The notes beneath the pieces are model-generated. The model was not told the DNA's origin. It worked only from the letters and a program-made list of their open reading frames with translations, and did no database searches. From Perca fluviatilis (Eukaryota > Chordata > Actinopteri > Perciformes > Percidae), in contig NC_053112.1 of the NCBI RefSeq assembly GCF_010015445.1, positions 37,126,665 through 37,190,664 of the forward strand: a stretch of DNA of 64,000 bases, in the 5' to 3' direction. Below, one piece after another: positions 20,901 to 32,363 of the stretch. Position 1 is the first letter of the stretch, and each line of letters opens with the position of its first letter. The translations under genes were made by a program, and so were the position numbers.

Positions 20901-23900
20901 TCCTCCTACGGGGTCCGAACCCGAAGTTAGCTCTCTCCATCGTTTCCACGCAGCTGTCCTAGCCACTCCAATATTAACTTTGGTCTTGTTGCTTTGCCTG
21001 TCACATTGTCGTTTTAATTCTCTTTTTCGCTTCCCTGGCGAGTAATCTCCCCCTGGCATTCGTCACGGTGCCAATAGGTGTAAGAGGGTGAAATGTGGAG
21101 GTATGTCCCTCTTTGGCTAATGTATTTTAAAGATGGAGGCGCAACATGGCGGCCGTCATTCGAGCGACTCGCTCATATGTATTCTGAATGATTCTGAATG
21201 GCAGATTCTACACTTACGAGACTACTTTGATTAGTTGGTGGAAATAATTACACATGAATGAGCACATATTTGTGAAAGAACAAAGGGGTTTTTGCTAAGA
21301 ATCAACTCAAAACATTACACAATGTAGGTTTAAGGGAAATATAAATGAACAAAAGATGTGTGTACTGAGGGCAGTCCACCATAGCAACATCAGATGTGAG
21401 GACACCCTTACTTTACACAAATCCACCAAATGTAAGTAATTAAGTAACTGCCCCTAAAAAAAAAAAAGCTCAGAATGACACTACAGTTCCGGGAGCAAAC
21501 AAATGGGGGGGGTGATGACGCAGTGGATATGACACATGCCTTTGGTGTGGGAGATCTGGGATTGATTCCCACTTTTAAGTTGCTTTGGTTGTCCAAAGTG
21601 TCAGCTAAATGACATGTAATGTAAAGTGCTTCCTTGAAAATGTATTAATCATATTAATCAAAATGTGAATCTTATTGTTTTACTCCTTTATCCTCTTAGG
21701 ACGTCCAAGTGAAACGTCCAAGGTTCATGACACAGGAGTTCAAGGAGCAGCATGCTGTGTTGGTAGATGGGCGGTTAGTTTGTCGACATTTCCTTTATGG
21801 AAGGTGCATCAAGGCAGGTTACGTTTACTATGTATATAAATGTATAATATTTGTAAAAAGTGATACTATACCAAAATTGATATGTCAAAGTGACTTGTAG
21901 GATAGAAAAAAAAAACCATCTGATTATTCTGGCCTGTTATTGAGTGTTATAACTCCCACTTTAATGTCCTAGCGTTGTGTTCTTCCCTTTACTGCACACA
22001 GGCTGACGACTGCCAACTGGAGCATATTCAGGGTTACAACGATATCATCAAAGAAGTGTGCAAATTCTACATCCAGGGCCACTGCACAAAACGGGAGAGC
22101 TGCCCATACATGCACCATATCCTTTGGTTGAACAGCAATCATTTCTCTGTCATAAACTCATTGCAGTGATTGGTATTGTACTGCAATTTGTCAGTAACTG
22201 GAGGCTGTAGAACATCTAATATTTCCTTTACTAAAGCTGCACAGTCCTTTCCTTGCAAGTTCTTCCACAGAAATGGAAAATGTTCTCAAGGAGCAGATTG
22301 CAAGTTTTCCCATGAGCCACTAAATGACGTCACTAACCCACTGTTGAATGAGGTGTGTATGTAAAAGTCGGCTCATGAAAATGTTAAAAGGTTTTGTATA
22401 CATTGCTGTGTGCTGAAGAAATGTACATCTTCTTCTTACTGCAGACATTAAAACGGGATAATGAGCTCTATGAACAACAACAACAACAACAACAACAACT
22501 TGCACAAAAAGCTGAACAGGAGTCAACGGCACAGCCAGACAACACAAATGAGTCAGAAATTATAGAAGCAAATGGGGCCCCTGACACACTCCTCCAACCA
22601 ATCAGGTATGCATGTGACTTAAACTCATCACTGTGATTTTGTTAATCTATCAGTGTAATGATATGCGTCAGTGTTGTAGTCAAGTCATCACCATGTGTGT
22701 CAAGACCAAACAACTGAAACATACAGTAGACACACAACTAGCTAATATGTATAGCTAATATTAGCTAAATCACTTTGGGTGAGGGGTAAAGAGATTTCTG
22801 GAGAGTTTTGGTACAGAGGCAGATTGATAACTTTAGCTAGCTTACCTTTCTTTATGCTTCCTTACTTAGTGCATATAACATTTTAGGTTGTCCCAGCTGT
22901 GTCTGTTAGCGTTACATTGCAGAATTTACACACTGCTGTGTGTTTTCTTTTAGATTTTGTTTTTGCAAATAAACTCTTTTTAAAAGTAAAATGCATAATA
23001 AATAAAAAGTTATTGCTGACATCTCCAGGCCAGAGCTTCTTCTCTTGTGATATACATTCACTTTGGGAGTGTGTGTTAAGGGGGGGGTTAACAGAAGACC
23101 TTTTTAAAAAGCGGTCTTAAGACCAAGACCGGTCTTGAGTACTACAACACTGATAGTAGTCATTAACATTCAGCTACTAGCGTGCTGATGCTGCTTTTAT
23201 TTTTCAGGCCTAACTTCTACAACAGCACAAATGCTGAGAAGGAAACCTTGTTCTGTCAGACTGAAGAACTGGCTGACATTATGGAGGAAGCTGTCCCACC
23301 ACATCCAACAGATGCCGCTCAACCTCACGACGTCCCCACGTCAAGTAACCTCAGTCACGAGGAGCCGGTTTGTTATTCAGTTGCAGCAGTGCTTGGACCT
23401 CAACTATCCAAACCTTTTCCTACTTTCTTTACAACTCGAGGACGTCCAGAATCTTCTTCTGATTGCACTTCAGGCTCTGCAAACCAAAGTGATGTTCCTT
23501 ACTCTGTAGATGCTGTTCTCAGGTCCTGTAAATCAGTGGGAAGTTCTACATTTGGCCGCACACCTACCACTCCTACTGCACAAACTGTATCCTATACCCC
23601 ACACGCTGACTTTGAAGAGAGCACTGATCCTCTGCTAAGCTCAGAAACCCCAAATGAGAGGGGCTTGTATTCGCTAAATACCAGAAATGAAGTGAAAAAT
23701 TCCCAGGAGAAAATATTCAAGAGCCTGTCATCCCATGACGTGCACACTGGCCTGTTTTCAAAGACCTGCCCTAGTCCTACTCTGGCCTCTAGGGATTACA
23801 TGAAACAAGGTGGCAATATGCCAGAATCCCTGAAACTGGCCCAAAGAGCTGCTCATAAAGTCAAGTCGGAGTTGCTGCATTCTCCTGTTAACGTGGCAGA

Positions 23901-25172
23901 GAAGGCTGCGTCCTCCGAACACAAAGGAGATATGAAAGGAAGCATGCACCAGCCTACGGATATTACATGCTCTCTAAATTGTAAAAGTGAACGTGTTCTT
24001 CCTATTGGACGCACTAATTGCAAAAGTTTTTTTTTAAGCCCCCCTAGTCAGACATCTACTTCAAAACACCCTACGCAGTTGAGGCCACATCTCTCTGTTC
24101 TGACATCTGACTCCGAAGCCTCAAAGCCGTTCTGTCCCTCCTCAAGTTTCACAGAGTTTAAAGGTAGCGCTGCTGTTCCTGTTGAACCGATCACCTGTTC
24201 GACTAAGACAAGCGATTCTGCAAACTCTGCAAATTGTTATTTTGCAGCAAAACAACCCACTGAGATCCACCTGCACTCCAAAAAGACACCATCTGGCCTC
24301 AAACCTGGCACAAAGCGTCCTTCAGCCGAAATGACAGCAGAGCGCAGCAGCAAAATGGCCTATTGTGGTGATTTGGCAGTTGGATGTAAAAAGACCCTGA
24401 AAAGACCCTTTCATAGCCTTTTAGCAGGCCCCATTACTGACACACTGCAGCCTCTTGACAGTTCTGGAACCAGTTCCTCTTGTCCTCAAGGCTTAATTCA
24501 ATCTTCCTCTCCTGCTCCTCAGTCTGCAGATTGCAGAGGTAATTGTGTTGAAAGTGCGGTTGAACCAGACAAAGCCTCTGCCATGTCCTTCCGCAGCCTT
24601 TTTACTGCTCCTCTCCCTTTCATTCGGCCTCGACCAAACTATTCAAAGACTTCCTCCTGTTCTCAACAGCCGGACCAGTCAGTTGAGAATACATCTCATT
24701 CATCAAACTCCAAACAAAGGGCTTCTAATTCAGAGATACCTCTCCCATGCCATGTTAGAAATGATGTCAAAGAAATCCCTCATGCATCAAGATCCCCCAC
24801 TTTCTCTACTAATCCTAAAATAGAAAATGAAGACAGTTCAACGGAGAATATAAATCTACCGACAAAGCAGCTGGTGTATACCGTCTGTAGCCTTGTGTCC
24901 GATTCTCACAGTGAGATGTCTACCAGTCCAACTCCTGCTAACCGTCCATCTCCGACCCATACTCATCAGCCGCTGCCCGACATCTCATCCCACAAAGGTA
25001 AGGGCATACCACGCACTGCTTACAAACACTAGTGTGAAATGCTGATTTGTACTGCTGAAATATGTCGTTAATGTCTCATGTTGTAGGATCTGCAGTAGCA
25101 GCCACTTCAAATTCAGTTCTGAAAACTCTCTTTCTGTGCCTGAGCCCGTACCAACAGGATGGAGAGCGATAG
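16043..25172 (+). CDS. zc3h8: zc3h8-like CCCH zinc-finger protein, about 966 aa
   Basis: Nine exons: 16043-16128, 16232-16310, 17378-17737, 21700-21813, 22002-22116, 22243-22352, 22445-22605, 23208-24997, 25087-25172 (stop TAG). All phases fit. The N terminus MAFANLF resembles the ZC3H8 start. Three fingers follow: C203-x7-C-x5-C-x3-H221, C233-x7-C-x5-C-x3-H251 and C256-x8-C-x5-C-x3-H275, the last followed by FSHEPL as in ZC3H8/ZC3H6/ZC3H4. Gln299-306 is a polyQ run. Exon 8 encodes about 600 Ser/Pro/Thr-rich residues with the recurring phrase YSVxAVL (near 23375 and 23500). Mammalian ZC3H8 is only about 290 aa and belongs to the little elongation complex, which drives Pol II transcription of snRNA genes. 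Intron 4 must be GC-AG and intron 5 AT-AC. The poly(A) signal aataaa is at 25263. A ZC3H6-type paralogue is the main alternative; the long tail fits neither well. Confidence 0.8.
16754..16893. mobile_element. Miniature element, CAGTGTTTCC family, short copy
   Basis: It starts 'cagtgtttcctctatgtt' and ends 'taaaaaaatctaaaggaaac' then tg, with 'ctgcccccactgttaaaaaa' inside. The same termini bound 25932-26009 and 44212-45738. It lies in intron 2 of the zc3h8-like gene and is the most diverged of the three copies. Confidence 0.65.
17905..17947. repeat. (AT)n microsatellite abutting a Tc1 end
   Basis: A run of about 21 AT units follows an AAAT run and directly touches the Tc1-like terminus at 17948. 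The second Tc1 copy (ending 55137) also abuts a TA run. Tc1 elements insert at TA, so expansion from the target site is a natural explanation. Confidence 0.85.
17948..18300 (+). pseudogene. Truncated Tc1-like transposase, N-terminal part
   Basis: The terminus 'ctcacctaaaggattattag' is followed by a frame from about 18076 encoding MGTKGDLSSFECGMVVGARR and ISQSAQ, the helix-turn-helix start of Tc1 transposases. The copy at 54165-55137 carries the same segment on the minus strand. Reading stops near 18270 and the sequence leaves the element by about 18300, so the catalytic DDE part is absent. Non-functional. Confidence 0.8.
19838..20424. mobile_element. piggyBac-like MITE with internal 46-bp minisatellite
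   Basis: The ends AGGTCCCATG...CATGGGACCT are flanked on both sides by TTAA (19834-19837, 20425-20428), the piggyBac target. Inside, a 46-bp unit containing 'cttttatatagaccttagtg' repeats about four times (19868-20075). It lies in zc3h8 intron 3. A longer sister copy is at 52159-53054. Confidence 0.88.
20826..21333. repeat. Transposon-like repeat in zc3h8 intron 3
   Basis: It contains 'tctagcggtgacattgtata', 'gtcattcgagcgactcgctc' (also at about 8822) and ends near 'acattacacaatgtaggttt'. Recurrence of the middle phrase 12 kb away supports an interspersed repeat. The boundaries are approximate. Confidence 0.45.
21505..21628 (+). repeat. tRNA-derived SINE
   Basis: The head 'gatgacgcagtggatatgac' resembles a Pol III A box and 'gggattgattcccac' a B box. 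The tail 'gtcagctaaatgacatgtaa' is a widespread fish SINE ending. The element lies about 70 bp upstream of exon 4 of the zc3h8-like gene. Confidence 0.7.
21814..22001 (+). other. GC-AG intron (intron 4) of the zc3h8-like gene
   Basis: Exon 4 ends ATC AAG and the intron starts gcaggt. Using the nearby GT (GCAG|gttacg) would read AAG GCA GGC TGA and stop. Splicing AAG to GCT GAC GAC TGC restores C-x7-C-x5-C-x3-H exactly. The +5 G and exonic AG match the usual GC-donor context. Confidence 0.8.
22117..22242 (+). other. U12-type AT-AC intron (intron 5) of the zc3h8-like gene
   Basis: The donor ATATCCTTT is the minor-spliceosome consensus. The branch-like 'tttcctttact' has its A at 22230, 12 nt before the terminal AC at 22242. 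Splicing CAC C to AG TCC gives YMHQSFPCKFFH, with exactly the family spacing between fingers 2 and 3. Use of the AG two bases further on would shift the frame. Confidence 0.88.
22475..22498 (+). repeat. (CAA)8 polyglutamine tract in zc3h8 exon 7
   Basis: Eight pure CAA codons encode Gln299-306 just after the third finger. A pure codon run is prone to length change, so alleles may differ. The Val-rich frame on the other strand is a shadow. Confidence 0.95.
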
Positions 25173-25872
25173 GACAGTGTCCCTCCGGGTATGTACCCTA
25201 TTTATTCCTGTTGAAGAAATCTGTAAATAATAGCCATGAACAAAATGTGGCCATCCTGGTGGAATAAACAATAATCTCTATTATTGTTTTTCTTGCAGTT
25301 CAGAAAGAGAAAAGAACAAAAGCAGCACAGGGTTTGTTTTTGTGAAGCAATAGCGGAAGAGTAATAAAAAGGAATAGAATATCTTTGTCATTGTAACAGA
25401 TACAACAAAATTAAGTGCAGTCCTTGTCAAGTGCCAAACATCTATGAGGTAATATATGCCTAAATAAATACATTAATAAAGAATGCTATTACTGCATACG
25501 TATTAATGCTAAAAACCCATAGGAGACACACCCATACAGGCATCCACATTTAAAAATTGCACATAGCCCTATTGTACTGAGCCCCAGAGGTGACATGGAC
25601 GAAGAAAAAAAAAACAAACATGTACTGCGGGCAAACACTAAACTCGAGATCTCGACTTTGAAACTCGAGACTGGCAGCTCCAGATGGCAGCGGGAGGCGG
25701 AGAGTTCCGTGGCTGGCGGCAGCGTCTTTTCCCCCGGGCAGGAACACGGCTTCGCCTAGCTGCTGCGCCGGTGCCCCGGTCATATTTCGTCGTCCACAGT
25801 CTGAGTCCTGCCAGACTCCCTTTTAAGAAACCTGTGATTTAAACTTCAGCAGGCTGTGACAGGCCGCTCCGC

Positions 25873-26380
<508 letters not shown>

Positions 26381-26683
26381 CTCGAGATCTCGAGTTTAGT
26401 GTTTGCCCCAGTACATGTTTTATTTATTTATTTTTTTCCCTCCGGGGCTCCGTACTATTGACGTAGATCAGTGGTGGGAACTATACTTTAGTAGCATTAT
26501 TCAATGCACTTATGGCTGTTGGATAAAGGCTGTTTTGTAGTCTTTGTTCTCGTTTTCATGGAACTGTATCTCCTGCAGGATTTCCAGCAGAAAATGTGTT
26601 AGTTAAGGTGGTAGGGTCGAGTGGGGGGGCTTGTTTGTGCGATAGACTACAGACTCTGTACTACATTTAACAATTGAGGGAGT

Positions 26684-27105
26684 AGGGCTGGGCATTGTTC
26701 AAAATCTTTCAATCCGGTGCCAATTTCGATACCTCAGTTTTGATGCTGATTCCTTAACGATACTTTTTTCGATACCATATGTTTTTAAAATCTATTTCAA
26801 CATCAACCGAAATACATTAAACACAAAACCTTTCTTTTCCACCTTAATTGTGAATCAAAACTGTTATCAAAATTAAATTCTGGTAACACTGCTCACTCAG
26901 AGTAACCTTAATAAAACTGGTTGTGCAAATAAACAAATTACATTGTGTACAGGCTAATACTGAACTAACTAAAATGCAAAGGAATGTAAACAACAAAGAC
27001 TTTTTAGTGCAAACTGCATAATAACACAAACTTGAACAATAAACTTGGTGCCCTGTTGTCACCATTGAACTAATGGAGAACTAACTTAAATGCAAAGGAA
27101 TGTAA
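26684..27105. repeat. Partial hAT-like repeat
   Basis: It begins 'agggctgggcattgttcaaa' and contains 'tttcgatacctcagttttga', phrases typical of a fish hAT miniature element. The expected closing terminus of this type is seen only far away, at 47150-47176 ('cggtacccaaccctac'), which belongs to another copy. Boundaries are approximate. Confidence 0.4.
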
Positions 27106-27309
27106 TTGAATTGCCTTGTTGCTGAAAGGTGCTGTAGAAATAAAGTTGCCTTGGTTTATAACCTCAGTCGGTCATCAGGGCATAGAAACCACTGTTATGC
27201 CTGCTTGTCTCAGAAGAAGTGTAACGTCAACAAAACTGCCGACGTGTGTGTTGTTGTTGTTTTTTGTTGTTGTTGTTGTTGTTTTTTTGACGACGTAGTT
27301 AAGGCTGCC

Positions 27310-27829
27310 TTAACTGCAAAGTGCTGCAGGAAACCCTGCCCTGCCTGACAGCAGTAGTTTGAACAGTGTGTGACCGGGGTGTGATGAGTCCTGTAGGATG
27401 GTTTTGGCCTTTTTGAGGCAGCGGGAGCTGTGAAGTTCTTCCAGAGAGGGGAGAGGGCAGCAATTAATTTTCTGTGCTGCTTTTGTGACCCCCTGGAGCT
27501 TTTTCCTCTGTGCCACAGTGCAGCTTGAAAACCACACACAGAAACAGTATGATGGTTGAGCAGCCATAGAAGGACACCAGCAGTTTTTGGGGGATGTTGT
27601 TCCTCCTGAGAACTCTCAGGAAGTAGAGTCTCTGCTGGGCCTTCTTCAGTAGCTCAGTGATGTGTGCGCGTCAGGTCAGGTCCTCCATGATGTTGACTCC
27701 CAGGAAGTGGAAGTCAGAGACCCTGTCTACACAGGTCTCGCCTATGAGCAGCGGCTGGATGTCCATCTTCTTCCTCCTGAAGTCCACGATTAGCTCCTTT
27801 TTGTCTTTGATGTGTTGAGGAGCAAGTTG
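27310..27829 (-). pseudogene. L2-like LINE reverse transcriptase, 3' piece
   Basis: On the minus strand the frame reads [20 protein letters not shown], then a FHFLGV-like segment and KKAQQRLYFLRVLRR, the C-terminal hallmarks of L2/CR1-clade LINE reverse transcriptases. Stops and frameshifts are present. It is continuous with the piece at 30326-31290 once the hAT-like insertion between them is removed. Confidence 0.8.
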
Positions 27830-30325
27830 CATGGTTCGTACGGGTGCTTGAAATCCTTGAAAATGCTTGAATTTTGATATTGTGTTTTCAAGGTTTGAAA
27901 AGTGCTTGAATTTTGGATAAAATGCTTGAAAATCCTTGGAATTGTAACTGTATTTCTTTCACAACAAATACCTAACTTACTGAATAGTTTGTTTATTAAA
28001 TGGAGAAATAAAATGTTGGAGAGCCTAAAATTAAACCTGCTCGGTGTGTGACTGCGATCTGCCACCACGCCAAGACACGCCCTAGGAAGCAGCTCGATTG
28101 GTTGGTGTAAGGCATTTCACCTCGAGTGGTTAAGGTTAGGATAGCCGATTGGTCTCGGTCACACTACCTTGCGTAAGCATCATGGACACCTGGCCAATAA
28201 ATGGTATTGAAGGGCGGGTCTTGGCGTGGCCATAGTGGGATTCGGAATATCGCTGCTGGCAGGTTGTCGTTTCAATGAACGTTGGCTGGAAGATGAAAAA
28301 TACAAATTATGAATTAAACGGGAACAAACTCTACGAGTTGCCTCTTGTAAAGTCTGCAAAAAAGACATGCAGCTTTTCACAGTGGGCGAGTCTGCGCTCT
28401 CGAGTCGCATGAAGTATGTTTCAAGTAAGCCAGCTGAAGTAGCCTACTGTACACGTTAAGGTGCTGGCACACCAAGGAGATTATCGGCCGTTGGACAGTC
28501 TGGCGAGGTCGGTGACTCGAGTCTGTTCGGTGTGTCCCGTGCTGTCGTCAGTCTGGGGGGCTGTCGGCGTTCATTTTGGCCCACCTGATGTGTTCAGTCG
28601 GCGGCAGGGCAGTCGGGACTCACCTGGAAATGGCGAGCAGAATGAGGTGACTCAAAATCCGACAAATCTTTTAAACTGACCTTTGTCGATCTGAAATGAA
28701 GACCGATTCAGCAACTGCACGGCCTATTTCTCACTTCAAATGTTTTCAGAAACACGTTTCGGTGAACTATTTTAGTACAATATGAGATCGTATTCTGAAG
28801 CCGCCATGACAGTCTGGCTTTGAATTTCCGGAGAAAACAAACCCATGTGACACGTTCGTCCAATCAGCTGCCAGTTTTCATTTTTTGGGCAACAATACAG
28901 ATTAGCGCGGCCTGCTGTTATGGAGGCGTATTATCTTGTCTCTTAGGTGTGTTCTGTGGCACTTTTTGGACCAACACAGGGAGACTGATCATTTCGACTG
29001 GCTTTTCTGTCAACGGTCGGCCGTCTGGTTGGTGTGTAAGCAGCTTTAGCGCCAGTTAGCGCCGATTTGTTGACCCTAGTAACTTCTAGCTAGGAATTCG
29101 CAGGCTAAGTGACTGAGAGTACTCTGTGTGATAATGTAATGTTAGTATTCCATGTCCGTTATGGCACGTTCATTTGTGGAATATGCAGTGAACATAGCCA
29201 AAGTTACATCACCGTAACTGTAACGTTAACTACCCGCAAATTAAAACCTGCAAACGTTAGCCTGGTGCATATTAACAATCGTTGATTGCTGAACATAAAT
29301 CATGTCATACAAGTAGCCTACTGTAAGGTTGAGGATGGCCTTATGCAATATTTACACTGCTCTATTCCAGTAGATGAATGTATAATATGTCTTGGCAATG
29401 AAATACATTTTTTTTTTTTTTTCCTTCAATTAATATAGGCTATTTATGAGGCAGGTGCCTGTGCACTGTCAGTCTTCTGGGTTAAAATGGAATTACAGGT
29501 TGTTGTTGCACTGTCTCAGATTTTGTTCAAACCTTGTCTATATCAATGTGTGAATATGTCCCAAAACCAAGGCCTGTAAAATATTTCTGTTCAAACCCTG
29601 TCAAATCCTATATTTTTAGCCCTTGAAATTACTAAAGTTTTACAGCCTGAAAATCACATTATCTGGGAAGCAATATTTGGACATTAATTCATAGGCAGCC
29701 CAAACTTTGTAGGGTGGAAGACAAACTTTTACAAAACCATTACAAGTTTGTACAGCATGCCCTAGATTTGGGAAAAAAAGTGTGAAAGGACATTAAGGGT
29801 AGCATAAACTTAGAGCAAAATCTAAGAGGGTGCACCACCTGTTGTCCTGGATTTTGACCTAGAATAACGCAGCTGCATGTCATTAGGCTCAGACCCCCCC
29901 ACTTAGTGCTCCTCTCCATAGCTGTCTCACTGTATGTTATGTTAGGAACCATGAAGAGGTTAAACATTTTAAAGGTGATAATTCAGGGTTAGTGAAGTGA
30001 ACCTGTCGATTGATTTTTTTTTTTTGGGGGTAATTGTTTTTACATTGACTCAGGCAGGTTGGCAAGCAAAGTCTACTTAGACAGTGATACATTTTGAAAA
30101 ATAAAACTTGTGTTTTGCTTAAATATCTGATCCTTCTGCTATTACGAAACACAATTGTGGCTGTTTATAGTATTATGTCTTTTAATGTGACAAAAACACT
30201 AAATAATAATTTGTATTGGTATATATTTTACGGTGGTGTAAGGTGCTGGAAACAGCTTTAAAATGGACCTTGAAAGTGCTTGAAAAGTGCTTTAATTTGA
30301 CCTTGGAAAAGGTGTACGAACCCTG
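27830..30325. mobile_element. 2.5-kb hAT-like element inserted in the LINE
   Basis: The left end 'catggttcgtacgggtgctt' and right end 'ggtgtacgaaccctg' are inverted, with repeated 'tgcttgaa' motifs inside each end. The repeat aagttg flanks it (27824-27829, 30326-30331), the remainder of a target duplication. Removal restores the LINE codons for [16 protein letters not shown]-finger transposase relic lies inside at 28271-28425. Confidence 0.8.
28271..28425 (+). pseudogene. BED-type zinc-finger relic of a hAT transposase
   Basis: The plus strand reads RFNERWLEDEKYKL, a stop, then REQTLRVASCKVCKKDMQLF and ESALSSRMK. The C-x2-C pair and spacing look like the N-terminal BED finger of hAT-type transposases. 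One in-frame TGA and no downstream catalytic region show it is dead. Confidence 0.55.
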
Positions 30326-31290
30326 AAGTTGTTAACTCTGCACCACACCACCAATCGCTCCACCTCGTCTCTGTAGTTGGACTCATCCCCCTGTGATGAG
30401 TCCCACTACCATGGTGTCATCAGCAAATTTGACGAAGGTGTTGTTGTGGTGAGCAGGGGTGCAGTCGTGGGTGTAGAGGGTATAGAGCAGGGGACTCAGC
30501 ACGCAGCCCTGCGGGGGAGCCAGTGCTGAGGCTGAGGGCCGTGGATGCATGGGGGCCCACTCTTACCCTCTGAGTGCGGTCTGTCAGAAAGTCCTTTATC
30601 CAGAGGCAGGTGGAGTGTGGTATTTCAATGTCGGACAGTTTTGACACCAGTCTGCGGGGGATGATGGTGTTAAGTTAAGTCTCGAGTTAAGTCTATGAAG
30701 AGCAGCCGGGCTTAGCTCCTCTGCTGCTCCAGGTGGGACAGTGCAGCCTGGAGGGCTGTGGCCACGGCATCTTCAGTAGATCTATGAGCCCTGTAGGCAA
30801 ACTGGTGTGGATCAAAGGTGGGAGGATAGAATGACATGATGTGGCTACGGACTAGTTTCTCAAAGCACTTCGTCACCACAGGGGTGAGTGCTACTGGCCG
30901 ATAGTCGTTGGTGATGTTAGTTTTTTTTGGGCAGGGGGACTTTGGTGGAGGACTTCAGGCACAATGGGACAGTGAGCTGGGAGAGTGACTGGTTGAAGAT
31001 CTTAGTAAAGACCCCCCCATCAGCTGGTCCGCACAGTCCTTCAGTGCGCGTCCGCAGACGCCATCAGGGCCGGCCACCTTCCACGGGTTGACTGCCCGCA
31101 GCGTACGCCTCACCTCATGCTCCTCTACCATGAGGATGGTGTCGCTGTGGGGTGCTGGATGTGGTGTGGCTGCCTCTGGTAGCTTAACCTCGATGCGGGC
31201 AAAGAACTGGTCCTCTACCAGTGAGGCATACCCGTCCGCAGCACTGGAGTTGATCCTGTAGTTGGTGATGTGCGAGACGTTGTCTTTGCT
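30326..31290 (-). pseudogene. L2-like LINE reverse transcriptase, 5' piece
   Basis: The minus strand encodes FDPHQFAYRAHRSTEDAVAT, ALQAALSHLEQQ, a stop, RLLFIDLT, and HSTCLWIKDFLTDRTQRVRV, all typical of the palm region of L2-clade reverse transcriptases. Frameshifts separate the blocks. It continues into 27829-27310. Confidence 0.82.
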
Positions 31291-31539
31291 GTAATCAGAT
31301 CAGTATATATTTATGTTTAACATGAAGTATACTACTGCTTGAGTGCAGTAAATCAATGGGAAACATCCATGTGTCCAGACAAGGCTAGCAGCAGCAGCAG
31401 CAGCGCCGTGTCAGACATGTTTCTGGTGTGCAAAGACATAAAAATCCACGCAGCCGACACGCAACAGAAACGCCACGCTCACACCACTCAGCCAGTGTGC
31501 TGGAGCCCTAACGGATTAAATAACTAATTTGTTGCTGCT

Positions 31540-31655
31540 ATACGTGCACTTAATGGTTAATGTTTGCTGTATTGTTGTTTCTTAACGATTGTATGTGTTT
31601 GTTGCTGGCTGGATCACATTATCCCTCGGGGATAATAAAGACTACCTTGACCTTT
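31540..31655 (+). repeat. LINE 3' tail fragment
   Basis: The segment 'ctggatcacattatccctcg' followed by 'gggataataaagactacctt' resembles the 3' end of an L2-type retrotransposon. No coding part is attached. From here to 32340 I see only AT/T-rich low-complexity sequence and no exon. Confidence 0.4.
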
Positions 31656-32363
31656 TTTGATGCAGAGAAACGGCGAGCGTCTCGGGGGAAAAAAGTGGCT
31701 CCAAAGTAGGCCAAGTTGGCAAACAAATGAGAAGAAGCTGTGATGCTAACTTTAAGAGGATGGTGATAACTGAGCAGAGTCTTCAAACCACTGCCAAGCA
31801 GCCAAGAAATATGGTGTCACAGAATGTAATGCAGTGTTTTTTCCCTGGCTTTGTGGAAGACTCGGAGGCGCTTATTTGGCGGGGGGTTTAGGCGTCCTTC
31901 CTCAGGAAAATGTTGAGTTTTTCAATAAAATAAATGCAATTTGCCCATACATTTGGGTCTCTTTGTGGGACTTTGTCTCTTTGTGGGATTTGGCATCTTT
32001 TTGTAGTCCTGTGTGTGTGTGTCTCTTTTTGGTCATTTTTTATTTCTTTGGGGTAGTTTTGGGTCTCTGTTGGCATTTGGCATTTTTTTTGTAGTTGTTT
32101 TGGGTCCCTTTTGTGGTAGTTTTGCATTGCTTTTTCATATCATTTTGGACTGTTATCACCATATCTGTGTCTAATACTTTGGAAAAGCTAGAGCAGATAA
32201 TAAATAACACTCAAAAAGGTTCAAGACAAAACTTGCTACAGACGTCCATCTACAGTCATTAGATCTTAGAAAAGGCTTTTATTGACATTAATTTGGCTTA
32301 GGTGCTGCCCAACGTGGCTCAGGTGCTGCACCTAAACCTTATAATGGCAGGGAAAACCCTGTA

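Noticed and set aside
22243..22244. Using the AG two bases after the AC as acceptor of intron 5 of the zc3h8-like gene
   Set aside because: It shifts the frame and destroys the third finger; the AC end keeps both frame and spacing.
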